A stretch of 64,000 bases of DNA from Paraburkholderia xenovorans LB400. Its GTDB lineage: Bacteria > Pseudomonadota > Gammaproteobacteria > Burkholderiales > Burkholderiaceae. A program made the translations under genes and the position numbers. Within the stretch, counting starts at the first letter, position 1, and the number at the start of each line of letters is the position of its first letter. The stretch spans positions 1,922,001-1,986,000 of the forward strand of contig NC_007952.1 in assembly GCF_000013645.1 (NCBI RefSeq), given 5' to 3'. Below are positions 8,105-17,810 of the stretch, piece after piece. The notes below the pieces were generated by a model. It ran no database searches and had not been told where the DNA came from. It saw nothing but the letters and a program-made list of their open reading frames with translations.

Positions 8105-10465
8105 ATGAGCACGGATCAGATCACCGGAACAGCGACCGGCGGCACGACAGACACCCCATCCGACAGCGCGCCGCTCAAGGAATATCGCAACGCGGCGGGC
8201 GGTTGGGGGTCGGTGAAAGCGGTCGCGTCGATACTCGTGCAGGAACACGTCACGTTCAACGGCAGCCGCATCCTGTCACAGCAGAACAAGGCTGACGGCT
8301 TTGCGTGCGTGAGTTGCTCATGGGCCAAGCCCGCAGACCCGCACCTTTTCGAGTTCTGCGAAAACGGCGCGAAGGCGACCGCCTGGGAAATCACCAACAA
8401 ACGCATCGATGCCGACTTTTTCGCCGCGCACACCCTGAGCGAATTGCGCTCGTGGAGCGGCTTCGAGCTCGAATCGCGCGGCCGTCTGACCGCGCCGATG
8501 CGCTGGGATGCCACGACCGACCGTTACGTGCAGACCACCTGGGAACATGCGTTTGCCGGGATCGCGAAAGAACTCCAGGCAATCGACCCAAACGAGGCGG
8601 TGTTCTATGCGTCCGGCCGCGCGTCGCTCGAAACGTCGTACATGTATGCGCTGCTCGCCCGGCTGTATGGCACCAACAACCTGCCCGACAGTTCGAACAT
8701 GTGTCACGAGAGTACTTCGGTTGGCTTACCAAAATCGATCGGCGTGCCGGTCGGGACCGTGCAGCTCGAAGACTTCACGCACACCGACTGCATGCTGTTC
8801 TTCGGCCACAACACCGGCACCAACGCGCCGCGCATGCTGCATCAGTTGCAGGACGCGCGCAAACGCGGAGTGGAGATCATCACTTTCAATCCGCTCAAGG
8901 AACGCGGACTGGTCAGCTTTGCGAACCCGCAATCGCCGCTCGACATGCTCACCCCCTCTGAGACGCAGATCAGCACGCAATACCATCAGGTGAAGATCGG
9001 CGGCGACGCGGCGGCGATTGCCGGACTCTGCAAGCTGCTGATCGAATGGGACGACGAGGCGCAGCGCAACGGGACGCCGCGGGTGCTGGATGCAGCGTTC
9101 ATCGCCGAACATACGCACGGCTTCGAAGCCTTCGCCGACGCCATGCGCGCTACCTCATGGGAAGAAATCGAGGAACGCTCGCAACTCGGCCGCGCCGCGC
9201 TGGAAAACGCGGCGCGCGTCTACGCCAATGCGAACGCCGCAATGGTGTTGTACGGCATGGGCATCACGCAGCATCGCAACGGCGTGCATAACGTGCAGAT
9301 GCTGTCGAACCTGCTGCTTCTGCGCGGCAATATCGGCCGGCCGGGCGCGGGTATCTGCCCGATTCGCGGCCATTCGAACGTGCAGGGACAGCGCACGGTC
9401 GGCATCACGGAGAAGCCTGAACTCGCACCGCTCGACAAGCTGAAGGAACTGTATGGCTTCGAGCCGCCGCGCGACAAAGGCATGACCACAGTCGAAGCCT
9501 GCCGCGGCGTGCTCGACGGCAAGGTCAAAGCGTTCATCGGCCTGGGCGGCAATTTTCAGGTGGCGATTCCCGATCATCATGTGATGGATCCGGCGTGGCG
9601 GCGGCTGCGGCTCACGGTGCAGATCGCCACCAAGCTCAACCGCAGCCATCTGTTGCACGGCGAAGTCGCCTACCTGCTGCCGTGCCTCGGGCGGATCGAG
9701 ATCGACCGCCAGGCAAGCGGCGAGCAATGGGTCAGCGTGGAGGACAGCACGGCGTGCGTGCACGGTTCGCATGGACTCGCCGAGCCGGCCGGCGATATGC
9801 TGCTGTCCGAGCCGGCCATTGTCGCGGGCATCGCGAAGGCGCTGTTGCCGCGCAATCCCGACGTGGACTGGGATGCTTGGGTGAACGACTATGCGCTGGT
9901 GCGCGAGGCGATCGAGCGCACCTATCCGGATCAGTTCAAGGACTTCAACCAGCGCTTCAGGCAGCCGGGCGGGTTTCACCGGCCGCTCGCCGCTTGCGGG
10001 CGTAAATGGAACACGGAAAGCGGCAAGGCGAATTTCATCGTGCCCGATACGCTGGACGAAGATGCGGACATGCCGTCGCGCGGCCCCGACGTGTTGCGCC
10101 TGATGACGACTCGCGGCGACAGCCAGTTCAACACCACCGTCTACGGTCTCGACGACCGCTTCCGCGGCGTGCACGGCACACGTGACGTGCTGCTCATGCA
10201 TCAGGACGACATGACCCGGCTCGGCCTGGCGGAAGGCGACGCGGTATGCGTCTCCACCGATTCGAACGACGGCGTCCCGCGCGAGGTCGACGGCATGCGT
10301 GTTCACGCGTTCGACATTCCGCCTGGCTGCATCATGGGCTATTACCCGGAATGCAACCGGTTGATTCCGCTCTCACATCACGCGAAAGCGAGTCAGGTGC
10401 CGGCCTCGAAGTCGGTTCCGGTGCGGCTGCGCAAATCGGCGGCGGTCGAGCAGGCTGCCGCCTGA
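8105..10465 (+). CDS. FdhF/YdeP-family molybdopterin oxidoreductase
   Basis: A 786-residue cytoplasmic member of the DMSO reductase/formate dehydrogenase superfamily. The N-terminal region has GFACVSCSWAKP followed by FEFCENGAKATAWEIT, typical of the YdeP branch. The molybdopterin domain includes ASGRASLETSY, NLPDSSNMCHES and FFGHNTGTNAPRM. The dinucleotide-binding C-terminal domain ends with RGVHGTRDVLLM and GYYPECN. The start ATG at 8105 has GAGGAG eight bases upstream; a 22-codon upstream extension was rejected. YdeP proteins are linked to acid resistance or to an undefined formate-dehydrogenase-like activity. No fdhD or electron-transfer subunit gene lies next to it, so the substrate is unknown. 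Confidence 0.9.
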   Translation: MSTDQITGTATGGTTDTPSDSAPLKEYRNAAGGWGSVKAVASILVQEHVTFNGSRILSQQNKADGFACVSCSWAKPADPHLFEFCENGAKATAWEITNKRIDADFFAAHTLSELRSWSGFELESRGRLTAPMRWDATTDRYVQTTWEHAFAGIAKELQAIDPNEAVFYASGRASLETSYMYALLARLYGTNNLPDSSNMCHESTSVGLPKSIGVPVGTVQLEDFTHTDCMLFFGHNTGTNAPRMLHQLQDARKRGVEIITFNPLKERGLVSFANPQSPLDMLTPSETQISTQYHQVKIGGDAAAIAGLCKLLIEWDDEAQRNGTPRVLDAAFIAEHTHGFEAFADAMRATSWEEIEERSQLGRAALENAARVYANANAAMVLYGMGITQHRNGVHNVQMLSNLLLLRGNIGRPGAGICPIRGHSNVQGQRTVGITEKPELAPLDKLKELYGFEPPRDKGMTTVEACRGVLDGKVKAFIGLGGNFQVAIPDHHVMDPAWRRLRLTVQIATKLNRSHLLHGEVAYLLPCLGRIEIDRQASGEQWVSVEDSTACVHGSHGLAEPAGDMLLSEPAIVAGIAKALLPRNPDVDWDAWVNDYALVREAIERTYPDQFKDFNQRFRQPGGFHRPLAACGRKWNTESGKANFIVPDTLDEDADMPSRGPDVLRLMTTRGDSQFNTTVYGLDDRFRGVHGTRDVLLMHQDDMTRLGLAEGDAVCVSTDSNDGVPREVDGMRVHAFDIPPGCIMGYYPECNRLIPLSHHAKASQVPASKSVPVRLRKSAAVEQAAA

Positions 10466-10484
10466 GGATGCGCAAAAGCGCAAG

Positions 10485-11591
10485 TCAGAACTGATGCAGC
10501 ATGCCGACGTAAGCACCGGTCTGCGATTCGCCGACAAGCGGACTCGTGTTGCCGGCCGCATCGCGCGGCGATGCTTCGAGCGAGAAGTTCGAGTTGCTGC
10601 CGTTGTGCACATAGCCCACCGTGCCGTACAGGAAGGTACGCTTCGACAGGTTGTAGGTGGTGCCGAGCACGTACATCATCGCGTGGCCCGACGGGTCATG
10701 CGCGGCATCGCCCGAGCCGTCGCCCACCTTCACGTAGTAACCGCCCGCCGTCACGGCCCAGCTCGGCAGGAAGCTGTAGGTGGCGCCGAGCCAGTAGTGA
10801 TCGGCGGTGTCGGCCACGCCGGCCGGCGAATCGGGCGCCGAGTAATGCGTATAGGCGCCCTGGATCTTCACCGCGTTCAGACGCACATTGGCGCCCACGA
10901 AATATTCGCGTGACGCCTGGAAGATATTGCTGAAGCGGCCATTGGCATCGCGCAGTTCGTCGTAGATGCCGCGCACGTCGAAGAGCGGCGAGTGATACGT
11001 CAGCATGATGCCGTCCGAGCGGCCGAACTCGCCGGCCGCGCCGCTGTTGAAGGCACCGGGCTGATTGCCGAACGCATATTGCGCCTGCACGTCGAAACCC
11101 CAGAACACCGGGCTGTGATACTCGACGTTGTTGCTGGTCTGCTGCCAGTTGCGCCCGCGCACGAGCGAGGCCGACGAAAACGCCTGCTGCACGAACGGGT
11201 CGAATTCCCACACGCCGTCGCTGTCGATAAACAGATTACGGCCGGCCTGCAACGTGCCCCACTGCTCGCTCTTCTACCCGGCGAACGCGCGCCGCGACCA
11301 GAGCCGCCCGCCGCTCGTCGTGCCGTTCATGACCTGCAAACCGGTTTCGAGGTTGAAGATGGCATTGAGGCCGCCGCCCAGATCTTCATTGCCTTTGAGG
11401 CCCAGCATACTGGTGCCCCAATCGCCGCCCTCGGCGCTCCAACGGCTTGAACTGCCGCCCGCGCCGTTGTTGACGTGATTCAGATATTCCAGGCCGGCGT
11501 CGAGGCGGCCATATAACGTCACGCTCGTTTGACTATATGCGAGCGGACTTGCCACTGCGAGAGCAGCCATTAATTTTGTACGTAGTCTCAT
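10485..11591 (-). pseudogene. gram-negative porin interrupted by an in-frame amber codon
   Basis: The first part (105 codons from ATG 11591) has a signal peptide (LMAALAVASPLAYS) and the classic start QTSVTLYGRLDAGLEY, reaching WSRRAFAG. A TAG at 11274-11276 stops it. The same frame then continues without any shift as KSEQWGTLQAGRNLF through a full set of porin strands to the terminal GAYVGMLHQF. The whole would be 368 residues, the normal length for a Burkholderia trimeric porin. Related porins have a Leu at or near this site, so a single TTG to TAG change would explain the break. It may be a true nonsense mutation or a sequencing error. A homologous intact porin lies at 56161-57312. Confidence 0.88.
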
Positions 11592-11966
11592 TGTTTTGCC
11601 GTGAGTTTTTTATGTGGCGATGCAGGGCAAAGCAGACTGCGAATGTTTCAAAACTACTTCAGCGCGCCGTCCCGAGTTCCGATAAAACACGAGCTATGGA
11701 CCGCTACAAGGCAAGCGTGATGCGAGATTCAGCCTGAATTGCGAGAGAGATGTTGCAAAACTACATCGCCGGTTCGTCGAACTATAGGCGATACGCGCGT
11801 GCCCGCCTATCCGCTTCGCGCAATTAACTCTTGCGGCCCATGCACTCGACACGCACGGCAAAGATCCGCAACGGGCGATCGAAAGCCGCTCAAGATAAGA
11901 TAGTCGGTCATCCGGCATCAGCCAAATCGCAACGCATTACTCGTTATCGACTATTCGACCTTTGCC
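11592..11966. promoter_or_regulatory. divergent intergenic region with a 14-bp direct repeat
   Basis: A 375-base gap between the minus-strand porin and the plus-strand AAA+ gene. TGTTTCAAAACTAC (11644-11657) recurs with one mismatch as TGTTGCAAAACTAC (11751-11764). The copies start 107 bases apart, close to ten helical turns, and lie about 50 and 160 bases upstream of the porin start. They could be operator half-sites. No promoter boxes are clear enough to assign. Confidence 0.4.
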
Positions 11967-13196
11967 ATGAACGCGCCCGAACTGACCGAAGACGAAAACC
12001 TTGGCCTTTACCAGCGCGCAACGGAAAACGGCGCGGAATGGTGGCGCGTGAGTGTGGCCGACCGCCCGGAAAACTATCGCCTCGAACATGGCGTAGACAA
12101 CGGCGGCGGACCCGGCGCGGTCGATATCGATCTCGTGGTGGACGCGGAAAATCTGCGCGCGAAGCTCAAGAAATGGCGCCGCGAAGGCTTCGCGATCGAC
12201 ACGGACGGCGCCGCCGGCGAGCAGTCCGCGGCCGGCCGCGTCGCCTTCATGCCGGAACTGCAGCGCGCCGCGGCGCGGGCTACGGCGGCGAAACACCGGC
12301 AGGCGGAAGGCACGGGCGAAACCGTGCGCATCGGTCATGTGGAGATGCGCTGCGGCGCCGACCATCCGCTCGTGCCGCGTTTGAACCGCGCCTATCTGTT
12401 CTCCGACCGCTTTAACGACATTGTCGAGGACATCGTCGAAAACCGGCGCGTGATGCTGATCGGTCACACCGGCGCCGGCAAGACCAGCCTGATCGAACAG
12501 GTCGCGGCACGTTCGCGTCACGGCGTGCTGCGCTCGAACATGAATGGGCAGACCACCGTCGGCGATTTTGTCGGCTTCTGGACGGTCAAGGGCGGTGAGA
12601 CGATCTGGGTGGACGGCGTGCTGCCCACGGCCATGCGCGAAGGTCTGTGGCTGATCGTCGACGAGATCGATTTTGCCGAGCCGTCGATTCTCGCCGCCCT
12701 CACCGCCGTGCTCGAACCGCACGGCCGCCTCGTGCTGAAAGAGAAAGGCAACGAGATCGTGGCGCCGCATCCGGATTTCCGGCTGTTCGCCACGGCGAAC
12801 GCGGTCGGTGCGATGAGTCAGTTCCGGCATCTGTATCAGGGCGCCAATCTGATGAACGAGGCGTTTCTGGATCGCTGGCGCGTGTATCTGCTCGACTATC
12901 TGACACCCGCTGAAGAAGCCGACGTGCTGATGGCCACGCTGGCCCCGCACATGACGCGCACGCTCGCCACCACGCTCGCCGCGATCGCCGCCGACTGCCG
13001 CGCGGCGTTCGCCCGCGAAGACCTCTCCAGCGCATTCTCCACCCGGCGCCTGCTCGACTGGGCCGAACTGATGCTGCGCACCGGCGACCCCGAACGCGCC
13101 GCCGCCCCCGCCATCTACGCGAAGGTGAGCCCGGAAGACGCTGCGTTGATTCGCGGCATCATCCGCCATCACATCGCGCCGGCTCCCGGCGCGTGA
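11967..13196 (+). CDS. MoxR/CobS-like AAA+ ATPase
   Basis: A 409-residue protein. Residues 1-110 are a family-specific N-terminal region (YQRATENGAEWWRVSVADR) followed by basic helices. The AAA+ core has Walker A GHTGAGKTS and Walker B LWLIVDEIDFAEP, a sensor-1 segment FRLFATANAV, and the arginine-finger region MNEAFLDRWRVYLL. This domain order fits the MoxR superfamily, whose members work with a VWA-domain partner to remodel or insert metal into client proteins. The downstream gene overlaps it by four bases and encodes exactly such a VWA protein, so the pair probably forms one complex. It resembles CobS/NirQ but no cobN or nir genes are nearby. Confidence 0.88.
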   Translation: MNAPELTEDENLGLYQRATENGAEWWRVSVADRPENYRLEHGVDNGGGPGAVDIDLVVDAENLRAKLKKWRREGFAIDTDGAAGEQSAAGRVAFMPELQRAAARATAAKHRQAEGTGETVRIGHVEMRCGADHPLVPRLNRAYLFSDRFNDIVEDIVENRRVMLIGHTGAGKTSLIEQVAARSRHGVLRSNMNGQTTVGDFVGFWTVKGGETIWVDGVLPTAMREGLWLIVDEIDFAEPSILAALTAVLEPHGRLVLKEKGNEIVAPHPDFRLFATANAVGAMSQFRHLYQGANLMNEAFLDRWRVYLLDYLTPAEEADVLMATLAPHMTRTLATTLAAIAADCRAAFAREDLSSAFSTRRLLDWAELMLRTGDPERAAAPAIYAKVSPEDAALIRGIIRHHIAPAPGA

Positions 13197-14956
13197 ACGC
13201 CATGCACGCCACGCGCGATATGCGTGACACGCGCGGCTTCGCGTTCGAATCCACGCTCAGCAAGGTCGCCCGCGTGCTGACCGGGCAATACGGCGTGACG
13301 GTCGCGTTCAGTCCGGACGGTCCGCGCGTCGAGCCCGGGCGCATTGTGATTCCCGACTACGAGTTGAATGGCGGGGTCGAGCGCGATGTGCTGATCGGCT
13401 ATCTGGATCTGCTGGTCGCGCGCGCCAGGCATGCTTCGCTCGCGCAACTCGACGCGCTGCCCTCGGGCGTCGCCGCGAATCTCGCGCAGGTGATCGAAGA
13501 CCGCCGCGTGTGCGGGCAATTGCTCGACGAATATCCGGGCGCGCGCTGGTTCATCGGCAGGTTGCGCCTGCATGCCGCCGAGCGCGTGCGGCAGCGCTGG
13601 CCGAAGCTGCATTGGCGCGACAGGCTGGTCTGGCTGGTGGAGCGCGCGTTGTGGGACGAAACGCCCACCAGCACCGAAGCAAGCCATTCGCTGCTCGCCG
13701 CCTTGCATGCCGCGCAGGACCTGCTGCACGACGCCCGCGCGAGCCGTTCGACCGCGCAGAGCATCGCGTCGGCGCAGGCGCTCGTGGCGCGCGTACGCGC
13801 GCTGTCGGCGGGCGAAGTGAACAGCATGGCGTTCACCGCGGATGCGCTCGACGACATCGATACCGAAACGGCCGCGTCATCGTCCGCGCCGCTCGATGAC
13901 GGCGACACCGTGCTGCCCGATCAGGCCAGCGCGAACTCGCCGCCGTCCGATCGAAGCGGCGGCGCGCAGGCAGACAACGCGGTCGGCATGGGTCGATCGC
14001 CGGCGGACGCGCAACAGCCGTCAGAGCGTTCCGAAGGCAACGCAGCCGGCTTCCCAGCGGATGCATGGCGAGCCCGGCTGTCGATTCCGCTCGCCACCGA
14101 GTTCGACGACATCCGCGATCTCACGGGCCAGGGCGACAGCGCCGCGTGGCGCGAACTGCGGGCGCAGGCTCGCGCGGACACCGCGCCGCTCAAGGAAAAG
14201 CTCGAACGCGCGCTGAGCGCGGACGAGCGCACCCGCTGGCGCCGCGAGCAGGAGCGCGGCGAGATCGATCGCACCGCGCTGGCCAAACTCGCGACTTCGC
14301 CCGGCTATCGCACGCCGTTTCGCACGCAGCGGGCCGCCAAAGGACGCGACGTGGCCGTGACCCTGCTGATCGACCGCAGCGGCTCGATGGCCGGCCGCAA
14401 GATCGAACTCGCGCGCCAGTGCGCGGCCGCCCTGTGCGATGCGCTCACGCAGTTGTCGTTCGATTGCGAAGTGCTCGGCTATTGTTCGGTCGAATCCCCG
14501 CCCATGCAGCAGCTCTACGCACGGCAACTCGCCGCCGGTGCGGATTTGCGGCGCTATAACCGCTTCGTCGAACGACTCGATCTGAAGGTCTACAAACGCT
14601 TTGGCGCGACCGATCTGAGCGGGATCGCCGCAATCGACTGCGGACACGAGAATCCGGACGGCGAGGCGCTGGCCTGGGCCGCGACGCGGCTCGCCGATCA
14701 CCCGGCCGAACGCCGCATTCTGATGATGTTTTCCGACGGCTACCCGTCCACCGGCGACGGCGATCCGCAGGTGCTGCGCAGCGATCTGCGCGAGCGCATT
14801 GCGGCGATCGGCAAGCGCGGTATCGAACTGGTGGGAATCGGCGTGCTGACCGACGCGGTGGAGGACTTCTATCCGCACAACGTGGTAGTGAGCCGCCTCG
14901 CCGAACTGCCGGCGACGGTGTTCTCCGTATTGAGCGCAATGTTGCTCGCACGCTGA
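13193..14956 (+). CDS. CobT-like VWA-domain protein, partner of the AAA+ ATPase
   Basis: A 587-residue protein whose first codon is GTG at 13193, overlapping the upstream stop as GTGA; an ATG at 13202 is an alternative. The N-terminal ~210 residues resemble the CobT-type helical part. A low-complexity acidic linker spans ~220-290. The VWA domain starts near 395 with the MIDAS motif LIDRSGSMAGRK, then the Thr of GATDLSG and the Asp of MFSDGYPSTGDG. All three metal-ion-dependent-adhesion loops are therefore present. Together with 11967-13196 it forms an ATPase/VWA chaperone or chelatase-like module. It converges with the MBL gene after 18 bases. Confidence 0.87.
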   Translation: MNAMHATRDMRDTRGFAFESTLSKVARVLTGQYGVTVAFSPDGPRVEPGRIVIPDYELNGGVERDVLIGYLDLLVARARHASLAQLDALPSGVAANLAQVIEDRRVCGQLLDEYPGARWFIGRLRLHAAERVRQRWPKLHWRDRLVWLVERALWDETPTSTEASHSLLAALHAAQDLLHDARASRSTAQSIASAQALVARVRALSAGEVNSMAFTADALDDIDTETAASSSAPLDDGDTVLPDQASANSPPSDRSGGAQADNAVGMGRSPADAQQPSERSEGNAAGFPADAWRARLSIPLATEFDDIRDLTGQGDSAAWRELRAQARADTAPLKEKLERALSADERTRWRREQERGEIDRTALAKLATSPGYRTPFRTQRAAKGRDVAVTLLIDRSGSMAGRKIELARQCAAALCDALTQLSFDCEVLGYCSVESPPMQQLYARQLAAGADLRRYNRFVERLDLKVYKRFGATDLSGIAAIDCGHENPDGEALAWAATRLADHPAERRILMMFSDGYPSTGDGDPQVLRSDLRERIAAIGKRGIELVGIGVLTDAVEDFYPHNVVVSRLAELPATVFSVLSAMLLAR

Positions 14957-14974
14957 CACCACCGCTCGCGCGGC

Positions 14975-15835
14975 TCAAAACGCATTCAGCGGAATCTTCA
15001 GGTAACGCACGCCGTTGTCTTCCGGCTCCGGAAACCTGCCCGCGCGGATGTTGATCTGAATGGCCGGCAGAATCAATGTCGGCATGCCGAGCGTGCGATC
15101 GCGCGCGGTGCGCATCGCCACGAACTCCGCCGCGCTCACGCCGTCGTGCAGATGAATATTGCCGCGCCGCTGTTCGGCCACCGTGGTTTGCCATTGCGGC
15201 CCGCGCGAAGGCGGCGGGTAGTCGTGGCACATGCACAGCCGCGTGCCGGGCGGCAGCGCGAGCAGCGTGCGCACGGAGTCGTACAGGGTATGCGCGTCGC
15301 CGCCGGGAAAATCGCAGCGCGCCGAGCCGACGTCCGGCATGAACAGCGTATCGCCGACGAACACCGCGTCGCCGATCCGGTACGCCATGTCCGCCGGCGT
15401 GTGGCCGGGCACATGCCACGCCTCGCCGCTCAACTCGCCAATGCTGAAAGTCTCGCCGGGCGCGAACAGATGGTCGAACTGGCGGCCGTCGGTGCGCATG
15501 TCCTCGCCGAGATTGAAGATGCGCCTGAAGGTGCTCTGCACGATACGAATGCTCTCGCCGATCGCGATCTTGCCGCCCAGGGTGTCCTTCAGGTACTGCG
15601 CGGCCGACACGTGATCGGCGTGCGCATGCGTCTCCAGCAGCCATTGCACGCGCAAGCCATGCGCGTTGACGAACGCGACGACCCGCTGCGCCGATTCCGT
15701 CGACGTGCGGCCCGACTTCGGATCATAGTCGAGCACCGGATCGATCACCGCGCACAGCGAACCTTGGGCCGCATAGACGACGTACGTGAAGGTACCGGTG
15801 GTGTCATCGTAAAACGCTTCGATCTGAGGCGTCAT
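14975..15835 (-). CDS. MBL-fold metallo-hydrolase (persulfide dioxygenase/Blh-like)
   Basis: A 286-residue metallo-beta-lactamase-fold protein. The metal motif is ETHAHADHVSAAQYL (HxHxDH), with further ligands in HVPGHTPADMAY and FVGDTLFMPDVG. The sequence YDDTTGTFTYVVYA at the start and the GSARCDFPGGDA segment match the ETHE1/Blh group that handles persulfide or related sulfur substrates. That assignment is by resemblance only. GGGGGAG precedes ATG 15835. It follows the glutamine amidotransferase gene by 15 bases and is probably co-transcribed. Confidence 0.88.
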   Translation of the reverse strand: MTPQIEAFYDDTTGTFTYVVYAAQGSLCAVIDPVLDYDPKSGRTSTESAQRVVAFVNAHGLRVQWLLETHAHADHVSAAQYLKDTLGGKIAIGESIRIVQSTFRRIFNLGEDMRTDGRQFDHLFAPGETFSIGELSGEAWHVPGHTPADMAYRIGDAVFVGDTLFMPDVGSARCDFPGGDAHTLYDSVRTLLALPPGTRLCMCHDYPPPSRGPQWQTTVAEQRRGNIHLHDGVSAAEFVAMRTARDRTLGMPTLILPAIQINIRAGRFPEPEDNGVRYLKIPLNAF

Positions 15836-15850
15836 GGTCGGCTCCCCCGC

Positions 15851-16684
15851 TTACGCCGATTGCGGCCTGAACGGATACTGTTCGATCTGGCCGCCGCGCG
15901 CCACCACCACCGTGCTCTCGGGAATCTCTTCCCACCAGCCCGGCAGGTCCGCGAGCGGCTCGGACAACACCAGAAACGCATTCTCGCCGGCCGCCGCGAT
16001 GCGCGGATCGTCGGGATACAACTCGTGCAGATGATGAAACGAGGTGCTGTGAAACAGCGAGCGCGACTGCCCTTCGCTCGAATAGCGCACTGCTACGATC
16101 TGCTCGCCGTCGGTCACGCATACCGTCATGTTCAGCGGTTCATCCACGCCGTGCTTGCGGCCGGTTTCCTCGACGAATGCCACCATCCGCTCCAGCGCGG
16201 TGACCGGCGCCAGTTCCAGGCCGAAGGTCAGCGCGAGAAAAAACATCACCTCGGAATCCGTCGAACCCTCGATGGACGGAAACAGATCGGGGTCGATCAT
16301 CACCATCAGATCGCGGCGCACCGCCGGATAGTTGCGGATCAGGCCGTTATGCGCGAAGAGCCAGCGGCCGTGGCGAAACGGATGACAGTTGGTTTCCTGC
16401 GAGGGCGTATCCGTCGCCGAACGGACATGCGCGACGAACAGCGGCGCGCGAATCGCCCGCGCCGCTTCGCGCAGATTGCGGTCGCTCCACGCCGGCTGGA
16501 TGCAGCGGTAGCGAAACGGGATATCGGTCGGCTCGCCGTACCAGCCGATGCCGAAGCCGTCGCCGTTGGTCGTGGTGTAGCCGAGCCGCGAATGCAGGCT
16601 CTGGTCGATCAGGGAATGTCTGGCGTTGAACAGCACCGTCTCGAGCTGGAGCGGGTTGCCCGTGTATGCGAGCCAACGGCACAT
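15851..16684 (-). CDS. class II glutamine amidotransferase
   Basis: A 277-residue Ntn-hydrolase. The start was set at ATG 16684 because the product then begins MCRWLAYTG, placing the catalytic Cys at position 2 after Met removal. GGAGAA lies upstream. The glutaminase signature continues with TTTNGDGFGIGWYG, FVAHVRSAT and LFAHNGLIRNY. The enzyme should release ammonia from glutamine or a gamma-glutamyl compound. The group includes YafJ and the ergothioneine enzyme EgtC, but no egt genes are here. It is likely in one transcript with the MBL hydrolase downstream. Confidence 0.9.
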   Translation of the reverse strand: MCRWLAYTGNPLQLETVLFNARHSLIDQSLHSRLGYTTTNGDGFGIGWYGEPTDIPFRYRCIQPAWSDRNLREAARAIRAPLFVAHVRSATDTPSQETNCHPFRHGRWLFAHNGLIRNYPAVRRDLMVMIDPDLFPSIEGSTDSEVMFFLALTFGLELAPVTALERMVAFVEETGRKHGVDEPLNMTVCVTDGEQIVAVRYSSEGQSRSLFHSTSFHHLHELYPDDPRIAAAGENAFLVLSEPLADLPGWWEEIPESTVVVARGGQIEQYPFRPQSA

Positions 16685-16754
16685 GAAGTGTTCTCCTGTC
16701 GGGTGCGTGAGCGCCCCCAGCGCCGGATGGTGCGATGGGCCGCCGGGTATGCGT

Positions 16755-17432
16755 CTATTTGACCACCGGTTGCATGGTCGCAATCGGAATCAGGAATTCG
16801 GAGAAGCCGGTCAGCATGATCTGCACGCCGATGCACAGCAGCAGAAAGGAAGATACACGCATGGCGACCTTGGTTCCTTCCACGCCGAGATACCTGGCGA
16901 AAATCACCGCGCGGCTGTACACCAGATAGACCGTGACGGCCACCGCCACCGAGATCACCACCGACGCGATGCTCGAAATCACGAACGCCGAGAGCTTGTG
17001 CGTGCGGTTCGCGGTCAGCGCAATGGCGGTGGCGATCGAGCCCGGCCCGGTGGTCAACGGAATGGTGAAAGGGAAAAACGCCTTGGACATCGCATTATCC
17101 GCATCCACCCGTTTGACCGCCGGCTGCTCGCCCGGCTGCGTGTCCGGTGCGTTGAGCATCTGCCAGCCACCCACCGCGACGGCGAGACCACCGCCGATGC
17201 GCAGCGCCTGCATGGAAATGCCGAAGAAATGCAGAATCGGCGTGCCGATAAAAAACGCCACCAGCAGCACGCACAACACGTTGATGGCGATTTTACGAGC
17301 CAGCTGCGTGCGTTCTTCCTTGCTCAGCGAAGCCGTCCGGTCAAGGAAGACAAAAGCAATGCCGATTGGATTGATGATGCTGATCAGCCCGGTGAAGCCA
17401 AACAGAATGTCCGGGATCAGACTTTCGACCAT
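16755..17432 (-). CDS. MarC-family integral membrane protein
   Basis: A 225-residue protein with about six membrane segments, starting MVESLIPDILFGFTG. Family marks are INPIGIAFVFLDRTA in the first helix pair and PFTIPLTTGPGSIATAI in the second half, the two pseudo-repeats of MarC/UPF0056 proteins. MarC proteins are annotated as NAAT transporters, although the E. coli namesake has no proven drug-resistance role. The frame stays open upstream through a 9-bp tandem repeat, but family similarity begins at the chosen ATG. Confidence 0.88.
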   Translation of the reverse strand: MVESLIPDILFGFTGLISIINPIGIAFVFLDRTASLSKEERTQLARKIAINVLCVLLVAFFIGTPILHFFGISMQALRIGGGLAVAVGGWQMLNAPDTQPGEQPAVKRVDADNAMSKAFFPFTIPLTTGPGSIATAIALTANRTHKLSAFVISSIASVVISVAVAVTVYLVYSRAVIFARYLGVEGTKVAMRVSSFLLLCIGVQIMLTGFSEFLIPIATMQPVVK

Positions 17433-17810
17433 ATGCGTTTCCGTGTCGAGCGGCGGCTCGGGTAGTTCGTCTGCGCACCCGGCACGCCGCGCCATGTTGA
17501 TAAGACCGGACTCTCTCCGGCGATTCAGGTGATTCAGGTGATTCAGGTGATTCAGGTGATGCTCGCGTTGCGTGGCGAGATGATATCGCGGCGCGCCAGC
17601 CGCAACCGTAAAAAAGCCACATTCCGCCGGGCTTGCCGCAGCGCGCCACGCCTTGCAGCGCAGCAACCGGCGCCGTAAAGATGCGCCCACAACTTTCAGA
17701 AAGCCTACACTTTTTTGACCTGCTTTACGCGACCAAAGCATCAGGCATACAGTCCCCAGCGAAGCCGCACTTTCAACGAGACGTACTTACCGGTTCGAGG
17801 AGTTGCCCCC
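17433..17810. other. divergent intergenic region with 9-bp tandem repeat
   Basis: A 378-base region between marC (minus) and the DUF3311/symporter operon (plus). It contains four perfect copies of GATTCAGGT at 17522-17557. It must hold both promoters. No riboswitch-like or terminator structure was recognised. Confidence 0.45.
17522..17557. repeat. 9-bp tandem repeat, four copies
   Basis: GATTCAGGT is repeated four times without mismatch and followed by a partial GAT. The unit length keeps reading frames open, which is why long spurious frames cross it. It lies about 90 bases upstream of marC and could vary in copy number between strains. Confidence 0.9.

Noticed and set aside
7762..8112. Glycine-rich minus-strand frame opposite the proline-rich mini-gene
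   Set aside because: It is the complement of a Pro/Asp repeat, lacks a ribosome site, and the plus-strand gene has one.
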